DNA of 15,392 bases from Phycisphaerales bacterium (GCA_014879435.1 JACSSB010000272.1:1-15392), one strand, 5' to 3'; counted from the first letter of the stretch, positions 1 through 9,056 are shown. Program-made: numbers and translations. The notes: a model not told the origin generated them from the sequence alone.

Positions 1-157
1 TTACCGCCAAACCGTCTTTGTAGTTGAGCGAAGAATACTCCACCGCTACCAACACATCGCCTTCGGGCAAATCATCGAGTGTGAGCGATTGAATGGTGGC
101 AACAGTTTTCTTGTCTTCCTGGGTCAGGATCAGGGCTTTAAAGGTATCTTGGGTCAT
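1..157 (-). CDS. acuI: AcuI/YhdH-type acryloyl-CoA reductase, N-terminal part only
   Basis: Only the first 52 codons are inside the window; the rest lies beyond the left edge. The protein begins MTQDTFKALILTQEDKKTVA and continues through LPEGDVLVAVEYSSLNYKDG. The LPEGDV and SSLNYKDG motifs are characteristic of the YhdH/YhfP branch of the medium-chain dehydrogenase/reductase (quinone oxidoreductase) superfamily. The E. coli member, AcuI, reduces acryloyl-CoA to propionyl-CoA with NADPH in the cytoplasm. The cofactor-binding Rossmann domain is not visible here. The ATG at 157-155 is preceded by GGAG about 7 nt upstream, which supports this start. The gene lies downstream of the PTS operon on the same strand, about 190 nt away, so it probably has its own promoter. 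Family assignment is firm; the exact substrate is inferred from family resemblance. Confidence 0.82.
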   Translation of the reverse strand, partial: MTQDTFKALILTQEDKKTVATIQSLTLDDLPEGDVLVAVEYSSLNYKDGLAV

Positions 158-276
158 GCGCGTCTCCGATGGTTGTTTTCGGGATAGATTTAGATCAGCA
201 CCTCGCCTTTGCCTTTGCGTATTTTTCCCAAATAGCGATCTGAAATATCTAGTTACATTGCATCAACGATACCCGC

Positions 277-353
277 ACTCCATAACGATTTCGCCAGTTG
301 AGATACCGACGAAACCGTATGGAACGCTTTTTCACGATACGGGGTTATGGAGT
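277..353. repeat. Nested inverted repeats at the 3' end of the PTS operon
   Basis: A perfect 10-bp inverted repeat, ACTCCATAAC at 277-286 and GTTATGGAGT at 344-353, overlaps the stop codon of the permease gene. Two smaller pairs lie inside it: CCGTAT at 315-320 with ATACGG at 337-342, and an imperfect pair at 280-293 with 310-322. There is no T-tract on the minus strand after the stem, so it does not look like a standard intrinsic terminator. It could stabilise the 3' end of the PTS transcript, attenuate read-through toward acuI, or be a dispersed intergenic repeat. The rest of the gap between 158 and 344 shows no gene and no clear promoter. Confidence 0.5.
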
Positions 354-2123
354 AGCCAGTTGCCCCCGCATTTCTGCCGCGTACTGATCGGCGTTGAGGC
401 CCACCACCAAATGCAGGGTATGATCAGCCAATCGCATTACCCCGGTCGCACCGGCGGACTGTAGCGCTGCCTGGTCCACTGGCGCCTCATTCTTGAGCAC
501 CAACCGTAGTCGGGTTTCGGCACAAGCATCTACCCGTTCGATATTGTCGATTCCACCCAACGCTGCGATGAGATCGCGGGCTTTGTTGGCGGCATCGGGA
601 TCACGCAACTTGGACACGATACCAACGGTTGGCGGCGCGGTGACCGGCGATGGTGCCTCTACGGCGTCGGCCTCGGGTCCGGCCGTCTTCAGATACTCCT
701 CCATGTCGGTTTTCATATTTTCGGAACGGGTTCCGAAAATCGCCTGCAGGCCACTGCCGACCGTCACCACTCCGGCCGCACCCAGGGCTTTGAGCTTTTC
801 GGGACTGGCTTTGTTGATGTCATTCAACTCCACCCGCAAGCGGGTGATGCAAGCGTCCAGGCTCTTGATATTGCTGCGTCCACCAAAGGCCAGCACCAGT
901 TGCTTGACAAAGTTTTGGGCGATATCGGGAGCCGCAGAGCTCGATATGACGTTTTCCTCGACCTCACGACCAGGCGTCTTGAGGTTGAACTTTTGAATGA
1001 CGACACGGAAGATGGTGTAGTACATCGCTGCCCATAGCAAACCTAGCACCACTAACCACCAGCCATGCGTGGATTTGGCATACAGCAAGGTGTAGTCGAT
1101 CGCCCCGTGTGAGAAGGTCATGCCGTGCTTGATGCCAAGTTCGATACACAGGAAATAGGCAACACCTGCTAACAAAGCATGGATCAAATACAGTATCGGT
1201 GCGACGAACATGAAGGAGAATTCGATTGGCTCGGTGATGCCGGTCAACCATGCCGTCAACGCCGCTGAAATCATGATGCCACCGACCTTGGCACGATTTT
1301 CCGGGCGAGCGGACTGCCAAATGGCCATCGCCGCTGCAGGCAGACCCCACATCTTAAACAGATAGCCACCAGCCATGTTGCCTGCGGTAGGATCACCTGC
1401 GATATAGCGCTGGATTTCCCCGGTGATGATCTTGCCGGTCGTTGGGTCCATGAAGCTGCCGACCTCGAAGAAGAACGGCACGTTCCAGATATGGTGTAGG
1501 CCGAAGGGAATGAGCAGGCGTTCGATGACGCCGTAGACGCTAAAGGCCAGCGCCGGATTGCTTTCCGCCGCCCAGTGGGAAAAAGCCTTGATGCCAGCAC
1601 CGATGGGGGGCCAAGCGAAGCTCAACACAATACCGAGCAAGATGGCGGCGAAGGCGGTGACGATGGGAACGAAACGCTTGCCCGCAAAAAAACCCAAATA
1701 GGGCGGTAGATTAATGCGGTAGTAGCGATTAAATAAAGCCGCTGCGACGCCACCGATCACAATACCGCCGAAGACACCGGTATCGATGGAGGCAATACCC
1801 ATCAGTTCCTTGCCTTCCACTCCCATGAGCTTGGCCATCACGCCCAGCGTGGCCAGCATGACCACATAGCCGACCACCGCCGCCAGAGCCGATACGCCAT
1901 CGTTATTGGTCAGACCCAGGGCGACACCGATGGCGAACAGGATAGCCAAGCTGCCAAAGATGGCCCCACCGGATTGGGCCATCACATCAGAGAGTAAATC
2001 CGGGAAAATACCGAAATGTGCACTACCAATACCCAGCAGGATGCCAGCGACCGGTAGCACAGAGACCGGTAGCATCAATGCTTTACCGATTTTTTGCAGA
2101 AATGCGAATGCATGTTGCCACAT
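345..2123 (-). CDS. ptsG: PtsG-like glucose PTS permease, EIIC-EIIB with an extra C-terminal EIIB-like domain
   Basis: This inner-membrane permease transports a sugar, probably glucose, and phosphorylates it. Residues 1 to about 385 form the hydrophobic EIIC domain and closely resemble E. coli PtsG: LMLPVSVLPVAGILLG near the N-terminus, NNDGVSALAAVVGY, FGLHHIWNVPF, LTGITEPIEFSFMF, and LKTPGRE at the linker. Residues of about 405-480 are an EIIB domain with the phosphorylation site Cys425 in DACITRLR. A Pro/Ala-rich linker leads to a second EIIB-like domain (about 515-590) with Cys534 in DACAETRLRL. That site has one extra residue between Cys and the TRLR motif. At 592 residues the protein is about 115 longer than E. 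coli PtsG, and the difference is this duplication. The start is preceded by GGAG at 2133-2136. The gene follows the EIIA-HPr-EI fusion gene after a 27-nt gap, so the two are cotranscribed. An N-acetylglucosamine permease (NagE) is the main alternative, because the gene pair recalls pseudomonad nagF-nagE, but the EIIC motifs favour the glucose type. Confidence 0.9.
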   Translation of the reverse strand: MWQHAFAFLQKIGKALMLPVSVLPVAGILLGIGSAHFGIFPDLLSDVMAQSGGAIFGSLAILFAIGVALGLTNNDGVSALAAVVGYVVMLATLGVMAKLMGVEGKELMGIASIDTGVFGGIVIGGVAAALFNRYYRINLPPYLGFFAGKRFVPIVTAFAAILLGIVLSFAWPPIGAGIKAFSHWAAESNPALAFSVYGVIERLLIPFGLHHIWNVPFFFEVGSFMDPTTGKIITGEIQRYIAGDPTAGNMAGGYLFKMWGLPAAAMAIWQSARPENRAKVGGIMISAALTAWLTGITEPIEFSFMFVAPILYLIHALLAGVAYFLCIELGIKHGMTFSHGAIDYTLLYAKSTHGWWLVVLGLLWAAMYYTIFRVVIQKFNLKTPGREVEENVISSSAAPDIAQNFVKQLVLAFGGRSNIKSLDACITRLRVELNDINKASPEKLKALGAAGVVTVGSGLQAIFGTRSENMKTDMEEYLKTAGPEADAVEAPSPVTAPPTVGIVSKLRDPDAANKARDLIAALGGIDNIERVDACAETRLRLVLKNEAPVDQAALQSAGATGVMRLADHTLHLVVGLNADQYAAEMRGQLATP

Positions 2124-2150
2124 GAGGAAAATCTCCAGGCGATCGGTCGA

Positions 2151-4730
<2,580 letters not shown>

Positions 4731-4796
4731 TGTTGTGCTCGACCTTCGGATTCAAACAGAAATATCCGGGTCCGATATCCTGGACGCTGGACTGCC

Positions 4797-4816
4797 AAGG
4801 TTTTTAAAAAAACCTT
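4797..4816. promoter_or_regulatory. Palindrome over the -10 of the PTS promoter (candidate operator)
   Basis: AAGGTTTTT at 4797-4805 and AAAAACCTT at 4808-4816 form a perfect 9-bp inverted repeat with a 2-bp centre. It overlaps the putative -10 element and start site of the PTS operon, where a bound repressor would block initiation. The two-base centre is too short for a good RNA hairpin, so a dimeric protein site is the more likely reading. The regulator is not identifiable from the window. Confidence 0.45.
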
Positions 4817-4831
4817 CATAAAAATTGTAAA
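4803..4831 (-). promoter_or_regulatory. Candidate sigma70 promoter for the PTS operon
   Basis: Read on the minus strand, TTTACA (complement of 4826-4831) is followed after 17 nt by TTTAAA (complement of 4803-4808). These match the -35 and -10 consensus at 5 of 6 and 4 of 6 positions with ideal spacing. Transcription would start near 4796, giving a leader of about 65 nt before the fusion gene. The -10 is weak, and two palindromes cover the elements, which suggests regulation. This is a prediction from sequence only. Confidence 0.45.
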
Positions 4832-4839
4832 TGATTTAC
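4827..4839. promoter_or_regulatory. Palindrome over the -35 of the PTS promoter (candidate operator)
   Basis: GTAAAT at 4827-4832 and ATTTAC at 4834-4839 form a perfect 6-bp inverted repeat around one base, overlapping the putative -35 element. The half-sites (TGTAA and TTAC with a 5-bp AT-rich middle) loosely recall the TGTAA...TTACA form of HexR sites, which control sugar genes in gammaproteobacteria. The match is incomplete, so the regulator assignment is only a suggestion. Confidence 0.4.
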
Positions 4840-4840
4840 G

Positions 4841-5275
4841 GGATTGGTGATGCCGAACCTCGCTTTGGCCTTGATACGGTAGAATTATTGAAGAAGTGCT
4901 GCCCAACCCCGATCCCGGCGGAGGAAGATTCAGCACAGTGTATTGACGCAGCGAAAATAGCGTCAGAGGTTATCGTAGATTCGACGAATTCTGCAGCCCA
5001 GTGGCCAAAAATATGCTGCAATTTCGGTAGTAATCGTCCCTCTATCCGTATATGTCTTATATAAATGACACTCATCCGGTATCGGAAGATTTAGGTGTCC
5101 TGAATCGCAGAAATCGACCACCACCATCCATCTGACTGACTGACTGAGGCGCTGATCCTGATCAGGGCTGGTGCGTATCAAGATCAGAAGAAGGGTGATA
5201 CTCATCAGGTGCTGGAACATTCCATCTTGATGATCGCGGCCCATGCGTACGAGTCCATCTAATTTTTCGGTCGCG
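4841..5275. other. Intergenic region without a recognisable gene
   Basis: This stretch lies between the divergent PTS promoter and the rsmG promoter. Short open frames on both strands (for example 4836-5075 and 4963-5244, minus) resemble no family I know and lack convincing ribosome binding sites. Visible structure is limited to small inverted repeats: TGACGC at 4944-4949 with GCGTCA at 4960-4965, TGCAGC at 4992-4997 with GCTGCA at 5015-5020, and GTATCA at 5175-5180 with TGATAC at 5196-5201. There is also an AT-rich patch around 5057-5065, four tandem CTGA units at 5132-5147, and the palindrome CCTGATCAGG at 5157-5166. No DnaA box cluster or tRNA is seen. A small RNA or a decayed gene remnant remains possible. 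Confidence 0.5.
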
Positions 5276-5284
5276 TGTTAGAAT
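5276..5284 (+). promoter_or_regulatory. Candidate extended -10 promoter for rsmG-parA-parB
   Basis: TG at 5276-5277, one base, then TAGAAT at 5279-5284 form an extended -10 element (5 of 6 matches to TATAAT plus the TG motif). No good -35 lies at the usual distance, which extended -10 promoters can tolerate. The predicted start near 5291 leaves about 50 nt before the rsmG ATG. Confidence 0.4.
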
Positions 5285-5339
5285 TCGGTGAAGCTTTTAG
5301 GGTACACAGACATGCGAACAGCGGCGGCTTTGACGGTTG

Positions 5340-5978
5340 ATGAACATCGAACAATCCATCATCGAGGGGTGCGAGCGGTTGGGCGTACGATTGCCAACGG
5401 GTGCCAGCGCACGGTTGGCGGTTTTTTTGAGCCTCTTGGAACGCTGGAACCGCGCCTATAATCTGACCGCCGTGCGCGATCCCCAAGCGATGGTGGCGCG
5501 ACATGTCTTGGACAGTCTGTCCATTTTGCCTTGGCTGGAAGGACCGCAGGTGTTAGATGTGGGGAGCGGCGCCGGCTTGCCTGGCATCCCACTGGCGATT
5601 GCACGGCCAGACTATAAATTCATCCTGCTGGACAGCAACGGCAAGCGCACCCGATTTATGAATCAGGCCACCGCTGAATTGGGCCTGAAGAATGCCAGCG
5701 TCGTGCGCAGCCGAGTTAGCGACTATCAGCCAACGATCTTGATGAATAGTATCGTATCGCGGGCCTTTGCCACTTTGGCGGAAATGGTGGCGAATGCCGG
5801 GCAATTATGCGCGCCTGAAGGTCGCTTGCTGGCGATGAAAGGCGTGTTTCCCGACGATGAACTGGCCCGGTTACCACCCGGTTATGCGGTGGTCGGCGTT
5901 TATCCGCTGCAGGTTCCAGACTTGAATGCCGAGCGCCATCTGGTGCATCTGACTCCCACTCCAGCCCGCCAGGATTGA
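5340..5978 (+). CDS. rsmG: 16S rRNA (guanine-527 N7)-methyltransferase RsmG (GidB)
   Basis: RsmG uses S-adenosylmethionine to methylate N7 of G527 in 16S rRNA of the small ribosomal subunit. The protein (212 residues from this start; E. coli about 207) has the family's N-terminal segment LLERWNRAYNLTAVRDPQAMVARHVLDSL. It then has the Rossmann-type SAM-binding loop VLDVGSGAGLPGIPLAI (about residues 71-87), the acidic LLDSNGKRTRF strand end, and the ISRAFA motif (here VSRAFATLAEMV). The reading frame could also begin at the TTG just before, at 5337, but ATG 5340 is preferred; the Shine-Dalgarno is weak in either case. The gene is normally found after mnmG, but here a noncoding region and a divergent PTS operon lie upstream. 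It is the first gene of a tight group with parA and parB. Confidence 0.95.
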   Translation: MNIEQSIIEGCERLGVRLPTGASARLAVFLSLLERWNRAYNLTAVRDPQAMVARHVLDSLSILPWLEGPQVLDVGSGAGLPGIPLAIARPDYKFILLDSNGKRTRFMNQATAELGLKNASVVRSRVSDYQPTILMNSIVSRAFATLAEMVANAGQLCAPEGRLLAMKGVFPDDELARLPPGYAVVGVYPLQVPDLNAERHLVHLTPTPARQD

Positions 5979-5986
5979 GTTTGCGC

Positions 5987-6790
5987 ATGGCCACCATTAT
6001 CGCCATTACCAATCAGAAAGGTGGGGTCGGCAAAACGACCACTGCCGTCAATCTGGCCGCCTGCCTAGCAGCACTACGGCAAGGCGTATTATTGGTTGAT
6101 CTTGACCCACAAGGGAACGCCACCATGGGTTGCGGGGTGGACAAGCACGCCGTCGCTGCTACCAGCTACGATGTGCTACTGGGCGAGGCCACCTTGAGCA
6201 ACGCTCTGCAATGGATCGAAAAAGCGCAGATGCAGTTGTTGCCAGCCAACGGCGATCTGACCGCCGCTGAAGTCAATCTGCTCAAGGTCGAGAATGCACC
6301 ACGACGCTTGCAGGACGCGCTCGCTCCGGTGGCATGGAATTTCGATGTCATTCTGATCGATTGCCCGCCGTCGCTGAACATGCTGACCGTCAATGCCCTG
6401 ACTGCTGCCCAATCGGTGATCATCCCAGTTCAGTGCGAATACTACGCATTGGAAGGCTTATCGGCGCTGCTCGATACCATCGAGAAGGTGCGCCGTTCCA
6501 CCAATCCAAGTCTACGGATCGAAGGGCTGGTACGAACCCTGTTCGATCCACGCAACCGACTGGCCAATGATGTTTCTGCTCAGCTCATTGAACACTTCGG
6601 CGAGACCGTGTTCGAGACCTTGATCCCTCGTAACGTGCGTTTGGCCGAGGCTCCCAGCTATGGCCTGCCGATTATCCATTATGACGACCACTCGCGTGGC
6701 GCGCAGAGCTACCGGGAATTGGCGCGAGAATTACGCCAACGCTTGCGGCGACCCGCTGCAAGCGCAGGGAAGAAGGGAGTGAACGCATGA
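5987..6790 (+). CDS. parA: Chromosome partitioning ATPase ParA (Soj)
   Basis: ParA is a nucleoid-binding ATPase that, with ParB bound at parS sites, segregates the replication origin region. From ATG 5987 the protein is 267 residues long and opens MATIIAITNQKGGVGKTT. It carries the deviant Walker A motif (KGGVGKTT, residues 11-18, with the signature lysine at 11), Walker A' DLDPQGNAT (38-46) and Walker B ILIDCPPSL (around 125). The short N-terminus lacks the helix-turn-helix of plasmid ParA proteins, so this is the chromosomal Soj type. The open frame extends upstream to a TTG at 5975 that would overlap the rsmG stop, but ATG 5987 gives the usual family N-terminus. AGGA at 5971-5974 is a distant Shine-Dalgarno. 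The gene overlaps parB by 4 nt (ATGA), implying coupled translation. Confidence 0.96.
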   Translation: MATIIAITNQKGGVGKTTTAVNLAACLAALRQGVLLVDLDPQGNATMGCGVDKHAVAATSYDVLLGEATLSNALQWIEKAQMQLLPANGDLTAAEVNLLKVENAPRRLQDALAPVAWNFDVILIDCPPSLNMLTVNALTAAQSVIIPVQCEYYALEGLSALLDTIEKVRRSTNPSLRIEGLVRTLFDPRNRLANDVSAQLIEHFGETVFETLIPRNVRLAEAPSYGLPIIHYDDHSRGAQSYRELARELRQRLRRPAASAGKKGVNA

Positions 6791-7656
6791 TCAAAAGGAA
6801 AGGGGGACTCGGGCGCGGCTTGGATGTTCTACTGGGCGCAGCGACGCTTGATGTGGTAGCACCCAGTCTGCCATTAGCCGAAGAAACCTTACGTCAATTA
6901 CCGGTCGAGCGAATCCACCGAGGTCGCTACCAACCACGATTGGATCTACGAGAGGATACGTTACGGGATCTGGCAGAATCGATCCGTGCTCAGGGAGTGA
7001 TACAGCCCGTACTGGTTCGACCGCTTGGAGACGATCAATATGAGTTGATTGCGGGTGAGCGGCGCTGGCGGGCAGCTCAACTGATTGGTTTACACGAGAT
7101 CCCGGCTGTTGTCCGCGAGATACCCGATCAGGCCGCCATCGCTATGGCTCTGATCGAGAACATCCAGCGTGAAGATCTCAATCCTCTAGAAGAGGCGATA
7201 GCTCTGCAGCGGCTGATTTCTGAATTCGAGCTGACCCACCAACAGGCTGCCGAGGCAGTGGGGCGATCACGAGCAGCAGTCAGCAATCTATTACGGTTGC
7301 TGGAATTGACCGAAGAAGTACAGCACCTGGTGCGGGAGCGGAAGTTGGAGATGGGACATGCACGTGCCTTGCTGTCCTTGCCACCCTCCTTGCAGCGGGA
7401 AGCCGCTCATCAGGTGCTACTGCGCGGACTTTCAGCACGAGAGACCGAAGAATTGGTACGCCGTCTGCGACAACCTGCCGTCACATCGCCATCGCCAAAG
7501 TCGTTCGATCCTGATATTCGTCGGTTGCAGGACAGCCTGTCAGAACGGTTGGGGGCTAGGGTGCATGTGCGACATGGTGCCTCCGGTAAAGGCTGCGTGG
7601 TCATTCACTACAACACGCTGGATGAATTGGACGGTATTATTACTCGCGTCAAATGA
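6787..7656 (+). CDS. parB: Chromosome partitioning protein ParB (Spo0J)
   Basis: ParB binds parS sites near the origin, spreads as a CTP-dependent clamp, and stimulates ParA. The 289-residue protein has the conserved basic N-terminal stretch KGGLGRGLDVLLG (residues 6-17), the part that contacts ParA in this family. CTP-binding motifs follow: GERRWRA (90-96) and ENIQREDLNPLEEA (124-137). A helix-turn-helix for parS recognition, LTHQQAAEAVGRSRAAVSNLLRL, covers about 149-171. The C-terminal dimerisation region is present, ending LDELDGIITRVK. The length is normal for chromosomal ParB. A good Shine-Dalgarno (GGGAG) lies at the end of parA. No perfect parS 16-mer was seen in the window. Confidence 0.96.
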   Translation: MIKRKGGLGRGLDVLLGAATLDVVAPSLPLAEETLRQLPVERIHRGRYQPRLDLREDTLRDLAESIRAQGVIQPVLVRPLGDDQYELIAGERRWRAAQLIGLHEIPAVVREIPDQAAIAMALIENIQREDLNPLEEAIALQRLISEFELTHQQAAEAVGRSRAAVSNLLRLLELTEEVQHLVRERKLEMGHARALLSLPPSLQREAAHQVLLRGLSARETEELVRRLRQPAVTSPSPKSFDPDIRRLQDSLSERLGARVHVRHGASGKGCVVIHYNTLDELDGIITRVK

Positions 7657-7670
7657 TGTGGTGATTTTCG

Positions 7671-7700
7671 TTGACCCCGATGTAGCGAGTTTCCTATAAT
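7671..7700 (+). promoter_or_regulatory. Strong sigma70-type promoter of the atp operon
   Basis: TTGACC at 7671-7676 (5 of 6 matches to the -35) and a perfect TATAAT at 7695-7700 are separated by 18 bp. The start site is expected near 7707, leaving a leader of about 170 nt before atpI. It begins only about 15 nt after the parB stop codon. Two further TATAAT-like hexamers downstream (7734-7739 and 7783-7788) lack good -35 partners. Confidence 0.75.
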
Positions 7701-7708
7701 CGATGTCA

Positions 7709-7770
7709 CTCTATGCAACCTGAGAAAACTTGGGATAATAGGTGCGAAGGGATGAAGAGATCGCATAGAG
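7709..7770 (+). promoter_or_regulatory. Structured 5' leader of the atp mRNA
   Basis: CTCTATGC at 7709-7716 and GCATAGAG at 7763-7770 are a perfect 8-bp inverted repeat enclosing 46 nt. Within the loop, CCTGAG at 7719-7724 can pair with CTTGGG at 7729-7734 around an AAAA tetraloop, using two G-U pairs. The outer stem would begin within a few bases of the predicted transcript 5' end. From about 7771 to 7875 the leader becomes very AT-rich and shows nothing else recognisable. A role in mRNA stability or translation control is inferred only. Confidence 0.4.
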
Positions 7771-7875
7771 AAAGATAAATTTTATAATTAAAACAAATAA
7801 TAACTATAACTAACTCCACCACAAAAAATGCCCGGCGCACTACGGTGTCCAACACAATTAGAACGAAAGCGAACC

Positions 7876-8256
7876 ATGGGCGCAAGACAAGTTACCCGAA
7901 AGATTATCGCCATCCAACTGCTTGTTACGCTGTTGGCTGCTATTATTTCCCTCGCCTTCGACAGCCTTCGGGCCGCTTGCTCTGCGTTGGCTGGGGGCGG
8001 TATTAGCACTGTTGCTACTTTATATTTCGCCAGTACGGTCTTTTCGGTTCGTATTGGTGCTCCTGCCGCTAAAATCGCCCGTGCATTCTATATGGGCGAA
8101 GTCACCAAGATGCTGTTAACAATCATCCTGTTGAGCATCGCTTTGCTCGGGTTCGATGTGTTACCGCTTCCGCTCTTGCTGACATATATGGCAGCGTTGC
8201 TGGCATATTGGCTGGCATTGCCTTTCACATACCACGCTTCGGTGAGGACGCTATGA
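7876..8256 (+). CDS. atpI: ATP synthase assembly factor AtpI
   Basis: AtpI is a small inner-membrane protein encoded first in many bacterial atp operons. It aids assembly of the c-ring and is not part of the final enzyme. From ATG 7876 it is 126 residues, the same length as I recall for E. coli AtpI. It shows about four hydrophobic segments (LLVTLLAAIISLAF, LAGGGISTVATLYFAS, MLLTIILLSIALLGF, LLTYMAALLAYWLALPF) and the family's basic N-terminus RKIIAIQLLV. The conserved GEVTK motif lies before the third segment. An upstream in-frame ATG at 7828 would add 16 residues with no family resemblance and no Shine-Dalgarno, so 7876 is preferred, although its own Shine-Dalgarno is poor. Its stop overlaps the atpB start (ATGA). 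Sequence in this family diverges quickly, so position in the operon is part of the evidence. Confidence 0.88.
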   Translation: MGARQVTRKIIAIQLLVTLLAAIISLAFDSLRAACSALAGGGISTVATLYFASTVFSVRIGAPAAKIARAFYMGEVTKMLLTIILLSIALLGFDVLPLPLLLTYMAALLAYWLALPFTYHASVRTL

Positions 8257-9056
8257 GCGAAACCGGTCACTCCGCAACGGGTTACATCATTCACCATTTA
8301 ACCAATCTTCGATTCGATCTTACTCAAGGGCGCTTTTTGCATGGGGAAGAGATCGGTGGTTTTGGTGTACTCCACGTGGATACCATGTTTTTCTCGATCA
8401 GCTTGGGAGTACTGTTCTGCTGGTTGTTCAGAAAAGCTGCGAGAACCGCTACCAGTGGCATACCGGGGCCATTACAGAATTTCTGCGAAATCATGGTTGG
8501 TTTTGTCGATACGCAGGTTAAAGATTCGTTTCACGGCCGCAATCCAGTCATTGCCCCATTGGCGCTGACCATTTTTGTTTGGGTATTTTTGTGGAATGCC
8601 ATGGACTTGATACCGGTGGATTTACTGCCAGCCATTGCCGGTATGCTGGGTATTCCTTATCTGCGAGTAGTGCCTTCTACCGACCTAAATTCGACATTTG
8701 GCATGTCAATCTCGGTGCTACTGCTGGTTTATTACTACAGTATTAAGGTCAAGGGGCCAGGGCACTTCGCTATGGAGGTATTGACTCACCCCTTCGGTAA
8801 GTGGTTTATGCCATTCAACCTATTGTTGCGAATTGTTGAAGATTTGGCCAAACCCATTTCGCTCGGTCTTCGTCTATTCGGCAACCTCTATGCCGGTGAG
8901 CTGATTTTTATCCTGATTGCGCTATTGCCCTGGTGGATCCAGTTTACTTTGGGCTGGCCATGGGCGGTGTTCCATCTTCTCATCATCACCTTGCAAGCCT
9001 TTATCTTCATGGTGCTGACCATCGTGTATTTGAGCATGGCGCATGAGGATCACTAA
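8253..9056 (+). CDS. atpB: F1Fo ATP synthase subunit a
   Basis: Subunit a is the membrane stator that forms the two proton half-channels beside the c-ring. The protein is 267 residues (E. coli 271). The essential arginine is Arg207 in SLGLRLFGNLYAGELIF, equivalent to E. coli Arg210. HVDTMFFS near residue 45 and NAMDLIP before the central helices are also family motifs, and the C-terminus is strongly hydrophobic. ATG 8253 overlaps the atpI stop by 4 nt and follows a Shine-Dalgarno GGTGAGG at 8241-8247. The frame is open upstream to 8208, but that start would lie inside atpI and has no support. The coding sequence contains a ParB-site-like palindrome at 8371-8380, noted separately. Confidence 0.97.
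   Translation: MSETGHSATGYIIHHLTNLRFDLTQGRFLHGEEIGGFGVLHVDTMFFSISLGVLFCWLFRKAARTATSGIPGPLQNFCEIMVGFVDTQVKDSFHGRNPVIAPLALTIFVWVFLWNAMDLIPVDLLPAIAGMLGIPYLRVVPSTDLNSTFGMSISVLLLVYYYSIKVKGPGHFAMEVLTHPFGKWFMPFNLLLRIVEDLAKPISLGLRLFGNLYAGELIFILIALLPWWIQFTLGWPWAVFHLLIITLQAFIFMVLTIVYLSMAHEDH

Noticed and set aside
93..464. Open frame of 123 codons on the plus strand across the acuI-ptsG gap
   Set aside because: It runs antisense through the start of acuI and the end of ptsG and resembles no protein family. The opposite-strand genes explain the sequence.
4836..5075. Open frame of 79 codons on the minus strand in the PTS-rsmG gap (and an overlapping one at 4963-5244)
   Set aside because: No ribosome binding site of note, no recognisable motif, and the two frames overlap each other. 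Treated as chance frames in noncoding sequence.
5132..5147. Four tandem CTGA units in the intergenic region
   Set aside because: A very short simple repeat with no associated structure; too small to carry a claim.
4841..5336. Possible replication origin beside rsmG-parAB
   Set aside because: No cluster of TTATNCACA DnaA boxes was seen, and the region is not strikingly AT-rich.
5312..5455. Open frame starting ATG at 5312, overlapping the start of rsmG
   Set aside because: Out of frame with rsmG, 47 codons, no resemblance to any family, and no Shine-Dalgarno.
7361..7366. CACGTG within parB (GCACGTGC) as a parS site
   Set aside because: Outside the 8-bp palindrome the flanks do not match the parS consensus.
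7783..7788. TATAAT hexamer in the AT-rich part of the atp leader as an additional promoter
   Set aside because: No acceptable -35 at 16-18 bp; the AT-rich context makes chance matches likely.
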